NCBI GenBank assembly: GCA_937892155.1
Contig: CALAUG010000069.1
Location: 1-38,611 of the forward strand
Source of the DNA: an uncultured Bacteroidales bacterium
Lineage (GTDB): Bacteria > Bacteroidota > Bacteroidia > Bacteroidales > UBA1715
Direction of reading: 5' to 3'
DNA: 38,611 bases
The notes below the pieces were generated by a model. It made no database searches and was not told where the DNA came from. It was given only the letters and a program-made list of their open reading frames with translations. This document shows positions 1 through 8,175 of this stretch, in pieces. The translations under genes were made by a program, and so were the position numbers. How positions within the stretch are numbered: position 1 is the stretch's first letter; every line of letters starts with the position of its first letter.

Positions 1-2773
1 CAACCTGGAAGCCCGGTTCGCCGGTCATCTTGAATGTCACCGGAGTTGCCAGCGTTTCGCCAAAGCAGATTTCGCCACCGCCAGAAACTGTTACTTCCGG
101 TGTTGGATTTAATTGTACTGTTACTTCCGCTGTTTTTTGACATCCTACAGCAGTTGGCTCGTTTTTGTCGCGAACCAATATTTTGTAGGTACCAGCGTCA
201 GAAATGGCATAGCTTGCAGATGTGTTACCAACTATTGCTGCTTTACTTTCGGTTCCATCTTTATACCAAATATATTCGAATGGGGATGCTGTAGAAGAAG
301 ACCACGGATCTGTCGTCAACGTACAAGATGCCGCATTTTCACAAATCGTAATAACATTGTTTTCTTTATCGTAGTAAGATGCGTCGGTACAATTAATCTT
401 TATATCCTCAGGCTCTTCACAAGGGCATTCTTGTTTTACTTGTAGTGGTAATCGGCTACAATAATGTTGTCCTGTATGGAAGTATAGGTTTGTAAATGGT
501 GAAGGCAATTTCGAAGATCCGTACAGATATCTATCAACGATTTGCAATGTATTTCCATCATAATTGTCTACTATTGGATATGTTCCTGTTCCTGAAGGTA
601 CTAATACACATTGACTTAACGCTCCAAATGCCAGCCAATACATTTCCCCACCAGAAGATCCAGCGAGAGAAATATTGACTGGAACGGTTACCAATGTATT
701 AGCACTGATAGTTTCTGTTGTAAATGTTTCTCCACTATATAATAAATCACCAGGGGAATTTGCACCACCATAAATTGCAATAGATCCTGTTCCTACAACG
801 CCACTACCAAAAGAATAAGAAGACATCATGAAACTTAAACTATCCAAGACAATATCTTTATAAACTTGTATCTTGATATATCCCTCGTTTCCTTTTCCAG
901 ATGTTTGACCAGTATAAGCGGTAGTGGTAGCGTTTGTAACACCAGTAGCATTACCAGCTTCTTCAACGTAAATGGTGTAAGTACCATCTGAAACGTTAGT
1001 TATAGCGGATGCATCAAATGATGTGTTCTCGCTTTGATAACTGGTTCCTAAGTAATATCCACTGGTCTGTGATGTATAGTAGTTATATACACCATTACCA
1101 TTCACGTGAACTTTAAAATCATCTAAAGAACAAAATGCTAAATCTGTAGGTATAGTAAAGTCTGGCGTATATTCAGAGATGGTTATTTCATCTTCTGCAG
1201 GATCCATACCACAAGGAGAATTGTCTCCAATATATGTTAAAACTAATTTATATGTTCCTGTTTCAGATACAGTTATAGCAGGGTTTGTAGTCCCAGCCGA
1301 AGTTATTTTTGTGCCATTATGGTACCATTCGTATTTATAGTTATTATTTGTATTAACGAATCCTGATTCTAATTCAAAACTAAATGGGACGCAAGTGTAA
1401 AAGTCTTCTGGAAATGTTATAACAGGTTTGGGGTCTGGGACAGAACAACCTGCTAAAGATCCCATACGTTTTGCATAAGGTTCTCTAGTAGTAGTTCCCA
1501 TACCCAATTGACCAACACTATTATCACCCCAAGCATATAGAGTGTTATTATCTGTCGTGATAAATCCCCAAGTATCACCATCGGAAATAGAAACGCAATT
1601 TGTAATCGGTGTTGCCGCATCTAAGCGAATATATACTGGCGTAGGCGATGATGTTCCTGTACCATCCCCTAAATTTCCACCACTTAAAGCGGTCGCCCCG
1701 TTATTACCCCAAGCAACTGCTTTACCATCTAAGGTTACCGCCATACCAAACCCTTGGCCTGCCGAAACCGCTTTTGCTTTAAGATAAGGTTCTCCTGTCT
1801 CTCCACCCAGAACTTGATTTGCGTAGCAACAATCACATCCCCATGACCAACTACCGCACATACCTCCCCAAGCTCCATGACCCCAAGACCATACATATCC
1901 ATCTTCGTCTATTACTATTGCCATACAGTCACCTGCAGTCAAACTCACAATATTGTCAAGTAATTCTCCTTTTGTCGGATTTGTTGGATCACTGGCATTT
2001 TTATAACAAGGAGCTGCGTAATAGCGTGGCTCAGCAGAGGTAGCAACACGCCCTAATTGAGATGCGTCGTCTGCTCCCCAAGAATATACTGTACCAACGC
2101 CATCACCATCTTCATCAACTAATGCGTAGCCAGTTGCATCACCTGCTTCTACCATGATTACGCCTGTTAGGTGTGAGCCATCAGGTTTACAAACATATAC
2201 AGGTGTGCTTTCATTTCCTCCTTGTCGTCCACAACCTAACTGCCCTACGTCATTTTGTCCCCAAGCAACCAATTCTCCTGTTTCAAGAATAGCATAGTTC
2301 TCGTCGTTTCCTCCAGAAATGTAGGAAACTCCTTCAAGAAATCCAGATGAAGATGGCACCTCTCCAGCCATTACCTGATAAGGTGTCGTCGCTATGACGC
2401 CAGTACAATTCGTATTACCGATTTGTTTGGTGCCGTTACCACCCCAACACCAAACATTACCGTTACAACCCATTGCCACAAAATGGGAACCTGAACCTGC
2501 ATCTACTTGTTTGATGGGTTTTGCCTTTTCTGGAAGAAGAACTTGCAACGGACTGGTGACAAACTTGTCTGTTGTGTTGGATGTCCCTAAAGAACCATAA
2601 CCAGCGATATTGTTGTTTACTTCCCAATAATTCTTACCCCAGGCAAATACGTTACCATTTGCACAAATCATTGTAGAAACACAGTTACCACCCGAAATTG
2701 TTAAGTCTTGTGCGAAAGAAGACCACGTGCATAGCCCGACGAAAATTGTCAGAGTCAAAAATATCTTTTTCAT
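1..2773 (-). CDS. Secreted RCC1-repeat / Ig-like (PKD-like) protein, partial (C-terminus beyond left edge)
   Basis: An uninterrupted minus-strand frame runs from the ATG at 2773-2771 to the window edge, giving at least 924 residues with no stop. It opens with a signal peptide (MKKIFLTLTIFVGLCTWSSFA). Seven RCC1-type units follow at about 60-residue spacing, each with a W-G core: AWGKN near residue 39, CWGGN 102, AWGQNDVGQLG 163, SWGADDASQLG 227, SWGHG 291, AWGNN 351 and AWGDNSVGQLG 407. This is the number expected for one beta-propeller. From about 440 come Ig-like/PKD-like domains containing YEWYHNG and YIWYKDG, with a beta-rich insert around 620-710. Such proteins in Bacteroidota are usually extracellular and often end in a T9SS sorting domain; that end is not visible here. 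The ligand is unknown. Short plus-strand frames over this region are shadows. Confidence is high for the gene and the RCC1 repeats, low for any function. Confidence 0.88.
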   Translation of the reverse strand, partial: MKKIFLTLTIFVGLCTWSSFAQDLTISGGNCVSTMICANGNVFAWGKNYWEVNNNIAGYGSLGTSNTTDKFVTSPLQVLLPEKAKPIKQVDAGSGSHFVAMGCNGNVWCWGGNGTKQIGNTNCTGVIATTPYQVMAGEVPSSSGFLEGVSYISGGNDENYAILETGELVAWGQNDVGQLGCGRQGGNESTPVYVCKPDGSHLTGVIMVEAGDATGYALVDEDGDGVGTVYSWGADDASQLGRVATSAEPRYYAAPCYKNASDPTNPTKGELLDNIVSLTAGDCMAIVIDEDGYVWSWGHGAWGGMCGSWSWGCDCCYANQVLGGETGEPYLKAKAVSAGQGFGMAVTLDGKAVAWGNNGATALSGGNLGDGTGTSSPTPVYIRLDAATPITNCVSISDGDTWGFITTDNNTLYAWGDNSVGQLGMGTTTREPYAKRMGSLAGCSVPDPKPVITFPEDFYTCVPFSFELESGFVNTNNNYKYEWYHNGTKITSAGTTNPAITVSETGTYKLVLTYIGDNSPCGMDPAEDEITISEYTPDFTIPTDLAFCSLDDFKVHVNGNGVYNYYTSQTSGYYLGTSYQSENTSFDASAITNVSDGTYTIYVEEAGNATGVTNATTTAYTGQTSGKGNEGYIKIQVYKDIVLDSLSFMMSSYSFGSGVVGTGSIAIYGGANSPGDLLYSGETFTTETISANTLVTVPVNISLAGSSGGEMYWLAFGALSQCVLVPSGTGTYPIVDNYDGNTLQIVDRYLYGSSKLPSPFTNLYFHTGQHYCSRLPLQVKQECPCEEPEDIKINCTDASYYDKENNVITICENAASCTLTTDPWSSSTASPFEYIWYKDGTESKAAIVGNTSASYAISDAGTYKILVRDKNEPTAVGCQKTAEVTVQLNPTPEVTVSGGGEICFGETLATPVTFKMTGEPGFQV
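1499..2686 (-). repeat. Seven RCC1-like protein repeats
   Basis: Seven units of about 60 residues carry the [AS/C]WG(x)N core, several followed by xxGQLG. They cover residues of about 30-425 of the secreted protein. Seven blades is the canonical RCC1 propeller number, so this probably folds as one closed propeller. The repeats are visible at protein level and the DNA copies have diverged. Confidence 0.8.
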
Positions 2774-2815
2774 AGTATCTATGATATTTATATTGTTATA
2801 AATACACTAAGTCAA

Positions 2816-2823
2816 CAAATATA
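2816..2823 (-). promoter_or_regulatory. Candidate -7 box for the RCC1-repeat gene
   Basis: TATATTTG on the minus strand matches the Bacteroidetes TAnnTTTG -7 consensus and lies 42 nt upstream of the ATG. No good -33 TTTG is seen at the expected spacing, so this is a moderate call. Confidence 0.4.
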
Positions 2824-2880
2824 GGAATAAAATTATATATGTATACGAAAACCAATAAAATATACGAATCTAATGTGAAT

Positions 2881-3927
2881 TTATTTATGTTGGTATATCG
2901 TATTTAATATGGAGTTTCCTATCTGTCTTTTGTTTGTATATGGTGAATAGGGAAAAATTGGTGCTGGGACACCTTTCATAAATCTTTCTTCTGTTGTGAA
3001 GATACGGGCCTCATCCCAGATATCTGCATCTATAAATGTTTGGAGTGTTTTGGCGCCACCTTCTACAATTAAAGATTGAATACCCTTCTCGTAAAGACAA
3101 TCAAGTGTTTCTTGCAGGAGATTGTTTAGAACTTTATGGTATTCAATGTTTGTTGATGATTTATAGTCCTCAGAAGTAAATATGACGGTGGGAGTGCTAC
3201 AATCTTTTAAATTGCTGGATACTTCAATTTTGTTGTGAAGATCCCAGGCTAAACGAAGAGGATTTTTTCCAGTTACTAATCGAGTAGTAAGACTCGGATT
3301 GTCAAGCACAGCAGTTGTAGTGCCGACTAATATGGCTTGTTCCTCGGCGCGCCATTGATGAACTAATTTTTGACATTCGTTATTTGTAATTCTCACACCC
3401 TTGAGAGAATTTTTATCTGATGGTAATTTATCTATGAATCCGTCGGCAGTTTGTGCCCATTTTAAGATGATGTATGGACGTTTCTTCTCGTGAAATGTAA
3501 AAAAACGTCGATTTAGAAAACGAGATTCTTTTTCTAAAATATTGACCGTGACATCAATGCCGCTGTTTTGTAGTTTTTCTATGCCTTTCCCTGCAACTTG
3601 GCTGAATGTGTCAATACAGCCCACAACAACTCTTTTGATTTTTTTTGAAATGATTAAATCAGCACATGGAGGTGTTTTCCCGTAGTGTGCACAAGGCTCA
3701 AGACAAACATATAGTGTGCTATCAGGAAGTAAATCTTGATTTTGTACTGAGTGAATCGCATTGACTTCTGCGTGTGGTTCTCCTGCTTTGTGATGAAATC
3801 CCTCACCAATAATTTTTCCATTATGTGCAATCACGCAGCCAACCATAGGATTGGGATAGGTATCCCCAAACGCTTGTTGTGCCAAATCAAGGCATCGTTG
3901 CATATATGTTTCGTCTTCGTTCATCAT
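2881..3927 (-). CDS. ribD: Bifunctional riboflavin biosynthesis protein RibD (deaminase/reductase)
   Basis: 348 residues, the usual RibD length. RibD deaminates and then reduces the pyrimidine intermediate formed from GTP on the way to riboflavin, in the cytoplasm. Residues 1-145 are the CMP/dCMP-deaminase-type domain with zinc motif H52-A-E54 and P-C79-A...P-P-C88. Residues of about 150-345 are the RibD C-terminal, DHFR-like reductase domain (YIILKWAQTADGFID, then VEGGAKTLQTF). The protein may start at M1 or M2; M2 is the next codon. It is divergent from prmC with 52 bp between start codons. No other rib gene is present in the window. Confidence 0.95.
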   Translation of the reverse strand: MMNEDETYMQRCLDLAQQAFGDTYPNPMVGCVIAHNGKIIGEGFHHKAGEPHAEVNAIHSVQNQDLLPDSTLYVCLEPCAHYGKTPPCADLIISKKIKRVVVGCIDTFSQVAGKGIEKLQNSGIDVTVNILEKESRFLNRRFFTFHEKKRPYIILKWAQTADGFIDKLPSDKNSLKGVRITNNECQKLVHQWRAEEQAILVGTTTAVLDNPSLTTRLVTGKNPLRLAWDLHNKIEVSSNLKDCSTPTVIFTSEDYKSSTNIEYHKVLNNLLQETLDCLYEKGIQSLIVEGGAKTLQTFIDADIWDEARIFTTEERFMKGVPAPIFPYSPYTNKRQIGNSILNTIYQHK

Positions 3928-3946
3928 TGAGCAACCATATTTTACT

Positions 3947-3954
3947 CAAAAGTA
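3947..3954 (-). promoter_or_regulatory. Candidate -7 box for ribD
   Basis: TACTTTTG on the minus strand fits TAnnTTTG and ends 19 nt before the ribD ATG. No TTTG is seen at -33. It lies back to back with the prmC box at 3968-3975 in a 52-bp divergent spacer. Confidence 0.45.
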
Positions 3955-3967
3955 CGCGAATTAATAT

Positions 3968-3975
3968 TATTTTTG
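3968..3975 (+). promoter_or_regulatory. Candidate -7 box for prmC, very close to the start codon
   Basis: TATTTTTG fits TAnnTTTG and ends only 4 nt before the prmC ATG at 3980. If it is used, transcription would begin at or within a few bases of the start codon, implying a leaderless or nearly leaderless message. No -33 TTTG is seen at 19 nt. Confidence 0.4.
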
Positions 3976-3979
3976 CCGT

Positions 3980-4828
3980 ATGACAATTAATGATGTAAAA
4001 ATAGAATTTCAGCGCGAATTGGCAATACTTTATGGGCCAAAAGAAATACAATCAATATATGAATTGATAGCTGAAGACTTGGAATTTACGCCAACTTCGT
4101 TGATTGTAAACCGCGAACAGGCGGTATCTGATGAGCAAAAGAATTATTTTTTATCGTGTCTTGCCCGATTGATAACTGCGGAACCAGTTCAATATGTGCG
4201 TGGGAAAGCAGATTTTTACGGCTCACAATTTTACGTCAATTCGTCAGTTTTGATTCCTCGTCCAGAAACGGAAGAATTGGTTGATTTAATTATACGTGAA
4301 AATTCAAACTATGGTGGAAATATCGTTGATCTGGGAACAGGAAGTGGATGTATTGCCATCTCATTGGCAAAAAATATTCCACAGTCCCATGTTTGTGCGG
4401 TTGATGTCTCTGAACCTGCTTTGATTGTTGCGCAAAATAATGCGAAAATGAATAATGTCTTTGTTGATTTTCGCTTGGGTGATATGCGGAATGAAGCACT
4501 TATGTCACAATTTAAGAACTGTGATGTCGTTGTGAGTAATCCCCCGTATGTTTGTAATGCAGAAAAAAAAGAAATGCGTGCGAATGTCCTCAATTATGAG
4601 CCACATGTGGCGTTGTTTGTTGAGGATGCCGATCCTTTATGTTTTTACAAGTCTATCGCTCATTGTTCAATGAAGAATCTCGTGAAAGGTGGAAAAGTCT
4701 ATTGTGAAATCAACGAATCTTTTGGTAAAGAAACCTTACAATTGTTTGAATCTGCAGGGTTGCAACAGTGTGAGATAATAAAAGATTTGAGTGGAAAAGA
4801 CAGGATTATAAAAGCATGTAAATTATAA
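3980..4828 (+). CDS. prmC: Peptide chain release factor N5-glutamine methyltransferase PrmC (HemK)
   Basis: 282 residues, typical for PrmC. The enzyme methylates the glutamine of the GGQ motif in release factors RF1 and RF2 using S-adenosylmethionine. A helical N-terminal domain (1-85, with the conserved QYVRGKADFYG near 71-81) precedes the methyltransferase domain with the SAM-binding GTGSG at 119-123. The substrate-binding N-P-P-Y motif is at residues 187-190 and is followed by the family-typical YEPHVALF. The ATG is the first in frame. The gene ends 73 bp before the convergent DUF1573 gene, with a strong hairpin between them. Confidence 0.95.
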   Translation: MTINDVKIEFQRELAILYGPKEIQSIYELIAEDLEFTPTSLIVNREQAVSDEQKNYFLSCLARLITAEPVQYVRGKADFYGSQFYVNSSVLIPRPETEELVDLIIRENSNYGGNIVDLGTGSGCIAISLAKNIPQSHVCAVDVSEPALIVAQNNAKMNNVFVDFRLGDMRNEALMSQFKNCDVVVSNPPYVCNAEKKEMRANVLNYEPHVALFVEDADPLCFYKSIAHCSMKNLVKGGKVYCEINESFGKETLQLFESAGLQQCEIIKDLSGKDRIIKACKL

Positions 4829-4850
4829 ATACCAATAGAAAAGGTATATA

Positions 4851-4885
4851 ACAAAAAAGGCAGCATTATGTGCTGCCTTTTTTGT
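4851..4885. terminator. Bidirectional intrinsic terminator between prmC and the DUF1573 gene
   Basis: A perfect 15-bp stem (4851-4865 with 4871-4885) has a 5-base loop (ttatg), a core GGCAGCA/TGCTGCC and A/T tracts on both sides. The T run follows the stem on both strands, so it can serve both convergent genes. Confidence 0.9.
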
Positions 4886-4901
4886 GAATCTCCATTAGAG
4901 A

Positions 4902-5381
4902 TTATTTATTTTCTTCTGGAACAACTTCGATAGGAGTAGAATCAACAACTTGTCCAGTGATTGTCAAAACAATAGGAGTGTCCTGCTTGTTAGTGAAAAC
5001 TGAGATACGTTTTGTGAAATGACCAACATTGTTAGTGTTGTATTTTACGTTGATTACGTTTGATTCTCCTGGATTGATTGCCTCACGTGGCCAACTTGGA
5101 ACTGTGCAACCACAAGATGCTTGCACGTTAGTCAAAATAAGGGGAGTGTCGGTTGTGTTCGTGAATTTGAATGAACATTTTCCGTCAGAACCTTTTTCAA
5201 TTTTCCCGTAGTCGTTTACTAATTTTTCAAAAACTACACCAGACTCTGACTTTGGAGTTTCTTCTTGTTGATTTTGTTGAGCTTGTTTCATAAATTGCTT
5301 GTAATCGCTATTGGAAACTTGAGCAAAACTGCACATTACAAAGCAGAAAATCATACTGAACAATACTGTTAATTTTTTCAT
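4902..5381 (-). CDS. DUF1573 domain secreted protein
   Basis: 159 residues with an N-terminal signal peptide (MKKLTVLFSMIFCFVMCSFA, cleavage probably near A20-Q21). A short Q/E-rich linker (about 25-48) leads into one DUF1573 domain (50-150) with the hallmark S-C90-G-C92-T motif and beta-strand pattern (FKFTNTTDTPL, ITGQVV). DUF1573 proteins are abundant in Bacteroidota, have an Ig-like/ASPM-type fold and are probably periplasmic; their function is not established. The gene lies downstream of the htrA-like gene on the same strand (124 bp gap) but has its own promoter-like box, so it may be a separate unit. The family call is firm; no role can be assigned. Confidence 0.9.
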   Translation of the reverse strand: MKKLTVLFSMIFCFVMCSFAQVSNSDYKQFMKQAQQNQQEETPKSESGVVFEKLVNDYGKIEKGSDGKCSFKFTNTTDTPLILTNVQASCGCTVPSWPREAINPGESNVINVKYNTNNVGHFTKRISVFTNKQDTPIVLTITGQVVDSTPIEVVPEENK

Positions 5382-5403
5382 AGCCTTAAAATTTAATTGT
5401 TGA

Positions 5404-5411
5404 CAAAGATA
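5404..5411 (-). promoter_or_regulatory. Candidate -7 box for the DUF1573 gene
   Basis: TATCTTTG on the minus strand fits TAnnTTTG and ends 22 nt before the ATG at 5381. No matching -33 TTTG is seen at the usual spacing. Confidence 0.45.
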
Positions 5412-5451
5412 GATATTTTATAAAGACGTTATACTAAATAGTTGTTAGAAA

Positions 5452-5492
5452 TCAGAAGTCAGTTATCAGATTTTATGATTCCTGACTTCTGA
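5452..5492. repeat. Inverted repeat between the Deg protease and DUF1573 genes
   Basis: TCAGAAGTCAG (5452-5462) pairs perfectly with CTGACTTCTGA (5482-5492). The 19-base loop contains a further ATCA/TGAT pairing. It sits just downstream of the htrA-like stop codon (minus strand). There is no long T run, so it is either a weak terminator/mRNA end or a small interspersed palindrome. Confidence 0.55.
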
Positions 5493-5505
5493 ACCATTGA
5501 TTCCT

Positions 5506-6981
5506 TTATTTCATTCCAAATGCGTAGTAGAATGTGCCAGCAACATCAGTGTACGTACCTTCAATCATTACTCCGCCTGATTTGCCCTTCATTACTTTTG
5601 CAAATTGCTCAGTGTCTTTAATAATTTCATTGTCCACTTTGGTAATGATGAAGCCTTTACGCATATTGGTGTGTTTTTTTATCACACCATCTCCAACGCT
5701 TGTTACTTCTATACCATCAGAAATGCCAAGTTTCTTTAATGTTTTTGGGTCGGCGTTTCTAACTTCTATGCCTAGTACATTGAGTACATCCGTATCGGAT
5801 TTTTCTACAATTTTTTCGTTGCCGTCTTTGTTAGTTAAACAAACATCGAAAACCATGTCTTTAACACCATCACGAACAATACATACGCGAATGACATCAC
5901 CTGGAGTACGGCGAGCTATGATTTCTTGCAATTCTGCGGTGGCCGTTATTTTTGTTTCATCAATGCATGTAATAACATCTCCTTTTTTGATGCCTGCTTT
6001 TTCTGCAGCTCCTCCATCAGCTACTGCATCTACGTATACGCCAGTGTTGATTTTGTAACCTTTTTCGTCTGCGAGTTTTTGATCAAGATCACGAATGGTG
6101 ACACCCAAGAAACCACGTTGTACAACACCATACATTTTCAAATCGCTGATAACTTTTGAAACAATGTTGGAGGGAACTGCAAAACCGTAGCCTGTGTAAG
6201 AACCCGTTGGACTTGCAATTGCCGTGTTTATTCCAATTAAATCGCCTGCGGCGTTGGTTAATGCACCACCACTATTACCAGGATTTATTGCCGCATCGGT
6301 TTGAATGAAGGATTCTATGGCATATTTCTGTTTCAAGATATTGATGTTTCGTCCTTTTGCACTCACAATACCAGCAGTAACTGTGGAATTTAGATTGAAA
6401 GGATTTCCCACTGCCAAGCACCATTCTCCAACTTTCACATCGTCGCTGTTCGCAAATGAAATTGGAGTTAACTCATCAGCTTCAATTTTTATTAATGCCA
6501 AATCGGTATTTGGATCGGTGCCAATCACTTTTGCAGTGAATTCACGTTTGTCGTGAAGTGTTACGGAAATTTCATCAGCACCTTTCACTACGTGGTTGTT
6601 AGTAACAATGTATCCGTCTTTTTGAACAATGACACCAGAACCACTAGCTTGTTGTACATTTTCTTTTTGCGGCACATCCCAGCTTTCGCCAAAGAATTCT
6701 TGCCAAAGATCAAAGCCTGGAGGGTATGCCGAGGTTCTTATGGTAGTTTTTGTAGCAATATGCACTACAGTCGGCATAACTTTGTCTGCTGCTTCGGTAA
6801 AATCAATGCCACCGCCGGCAGATGCATTGGAATAGGAAACTTTGTGAATAAAATCTGATTGTTCTGTTTTGACAACAGAATCTGTACAATTAATAATTTT
6901 TGGGTTGATTACATACATAATAGCAACAGCCGAGGCCGCACCCAAGAAAGCCGTAAGGGCTGTAACAAAAATTTTTTTCAT
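5506..6981 (-). CDS. HtrA/Deg-family periplasmic serine protease with two PDZ domains
   Basis: 491 residues, close to DegP/DegQ length. An N-terminal signal peptide or anchor spans residues 4-25. The trypsin-like domain (about 60-275) carries the full triad: H130 in TNNHVV, D160 in TDLALIKI and S237 in GNSGG. Two PDZ domains follow: about 280-385 (GFLGVTIRD...GGAAEKAGIKKGDVI) and about 400-490 (LGIEVRNADPKTL...). The role is degradation and chaperoning of misfolded envelope proteins. Whether it corresponds to DegP, DegQ or DegS cannot be decided from sequence, although two PDZ domains exclude a DegS type. It lies 90 bp downstream of tsaD on the same strand. I saw no exact TAnnTTTG box in front of it. 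Confidence 0.93.
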   Translation of the reverse strand: MKKIFVTALTAFLGAASAVAIMYVINPKIINCTDSVVKTEQSDFIHKVSYSNASAGGGIDFTEAADKVMPTVVHIATKTTIRTSAYPPGFDLWQEFFGESWDVPQKENVQQASGSGVIVQKDGYIVTNNHVVKGADEISVTLHDKREFTAKVIGTDPNTDLALIKIEADELTPISFANSDDVKVGEWCLAVGNPFNLNSTVTAGIVSAKGRNINILKQKYAIESFIQTDAAINPGNSGGALTNAAGDLIGINTAIASPTGSYTGYGFAVPSNIVSKVISDLKMYGVVQRGFLGVTIRDLDQKLADEKGYKINTGVYVDAVADGGAAEKAGIKKGDVITCIDETKITATAELQEIIARRTPGDVIRVCIVRDGVKDMVFDVCLTNKDGNEKIVEKSDTDVLNVLGIEVRNADPKTLKKLGISDGIEVTSVGDGVIKKHTNMRKGFIITKVDNEIIKDTEQFAKVMKGKSGGVMIEGTYTDVAGTFYYAFGMK

Positions 6982-7071
6982 ACTTCCTTACTTTTTTAAT
7001 AATACAACAAAAACTTTTCTTCAAAAAAATTATTGTGTTGTCCATCAAAATTTGGACCAAAATGTGTGATT

Positions 7072-8112
7072 TTATCTGCCAAAATATTCTTGCAGTGAAT
7101 ATCGTGCTCGTGGAGCAAGGTCTTGAGTGGCAAATTGGTTCACTAAAAATTTTTGGTATGCTGCAAAGCCAATCATTGCTGCATTGTCAGTCGTATAGCG
7201 AAGCTCTGGCAAAAATGTTCTCCAATGATATTTTTCGCCCGTTGCAACAATTGCATCGCGAAGTCCTGAATTTGCTGCAACTCCACCACCAATAACAACA
7301 TCTTTTATGCCTGTTTGTTTTGCAGCCAAAATGAGCTTTTTGAGCAGAATGTCTATGATTGCTTTCTGCGCTGAAGCGCAAATGTCGTCAATGTTATCTT
7401 CTATAAAAGAAGGACTTTTTTGAACTTCCTTTTGAAGAAAATACAAAATGGATGTTTTTAAGCCGCTAAAACTATAATCAAGATTAGGTATTTGTGGCTT
7501 ACTAAATTGAAATGCCGTAGGGTTACCTAATTTTGCGTGTCTGTCGATATGTGGTCCACCAGGATATGGCAGTCCTAGGATTTTTGCACATTTATCAAAT
7601 GCTTCACCTGCTGCATCGTCAATGGTAGTGCCGATAATTTCCATGTCGGTAAAACTTTTGACAACAATTATTTGTGAGTGCCCACCGGAAACAAGCAAAC
7701 ATAAAAATGGGAACTGAGCTAATTCTTTACCGACAGTTTCAGGGGTTACAATAAAATTTGCTAAAACATGTCCGTGCAAATGGTTAACTTCTATCAACTT
7801 GCAGTTTTTTGCAAGAGCAAAAGATTTTGCAAAGGAACTTCCAACAAGCAAAGATCCCAGTAAGCCTGGTCCACGGGTAAAGCCAACTGCATCAATTTCG
7901 TCAGATGAAACACCGGCTTGTTTGAGTGCGTCATCCACAACAGGTATGATATTTTGTTGATGTGAGCGCGACGCTAATTCTGGTACAACACCACCATATC
8001 GTTCGTGAACTTTTTGACTTGCAATTGTGTTTGAAAGTAAAATACCGTCTCGTAATACGGCTGCAGACGTGTCGTCGCACGATGATTCTATGGCGAGAAT
8101 AGTAGTACTCAT
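7072..8112 (-). CDS. tsaD: tRNA threonylcarbamoyladenosine synthase subunit TsaD
   Basis: 346 residues from the ATG at 8112, matching the usual TsaD length and N-terminus (MSTTILAIESSCDDTSAAVL). A longer in-frame start at 8280 would add 56 unconserved residues and run into tamB, so it is not used. TsaD transfers the threonylcarbamoyl group to A37 of ANN-decoding tRNAs together with TsaB and TsaE. It is an ASKHA-fold protein with the metal-binding H111-L-H-G-H115 motif, ERYGGVVPE at about 37-45, and the nucleotide-site segments VSGGHS and IGGGVAANS. It is divergent from tamB with 63 bp between start codons. tsaB and tsaE are not in the window. Confidence 0.96.
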   Translation of the reverse strand: MSTTILAIESSCDDTSAAVLRDGILLSNTIASQKVHERYGGVVPELASRSHQQNIIPVVDDALKQAGVSSDEIDAVGFTRGPGLLGSLLVGSSFAKSFALAKNCKLIEVNHLHGHVLANFIVTPETVGKELAQFPFLCLLVSGGHSQIIVVKSFTDMEIIGTTIDDAAGEAFDKCAKILGLPYPGGPHIDRHAKLGNPTAFQFSKPQIPNLDYSFSGLKTSILYFLQKEVQKSPSFIEDNIDDICASAQKAIIDILLKKLILAAKQTGIKDVVIGGGVAANSGLRDAIVATGEKYHWRTFLPELRYTTDNAAMIGFAAYQKFLVNQFATQDLAPRARYSLQEYFGR

Positions 8113-8144
8113 ATTTTTTCGATTGATAGCTACCGACTTATGTC

Positions 8145-8152
8145 TATATTTG
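8145..8152 (+). promoter_or_regulatory. Promoter for tamB (TTG-N19-TATATTTG)
   Basis: TATATTTG at 8145-8152 fits TAnnTTTG. A TTG at 8123-8125 lies exactly 19 nt upstream, the expected -33 position. The predicted start of transcription, about 8158, leaves a leader of under 20 nt before the TTG start codon at 8176. Confidence 0.6.
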
Positions 8153-8156
8153 CATA

Positions 8157-8164
8157 CAAAAATA
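8157..8164 (-). promoter_or_regulatory. Candidate -7 box for tsaD, back to back with the tamB box
   Basis: TATTTTTG on the minus strand fits TAnnTTTG. It is 4 nt from the opposing tamB box, so the pair forms a near-palindrome (TATATTTG-cata-CAAAAATA). It lies 44 nt upstream of the tsaD ATG. Confidence 0.5.
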
Positions 8165-8175
8165 GATAATTTCTG

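Noticed and set aside
34..2600. Several short plus-strand frames at the left edge
   Set aside because: They lie opposite the continuous minus-strand RCC1/Ig-like gene and have no domain content.
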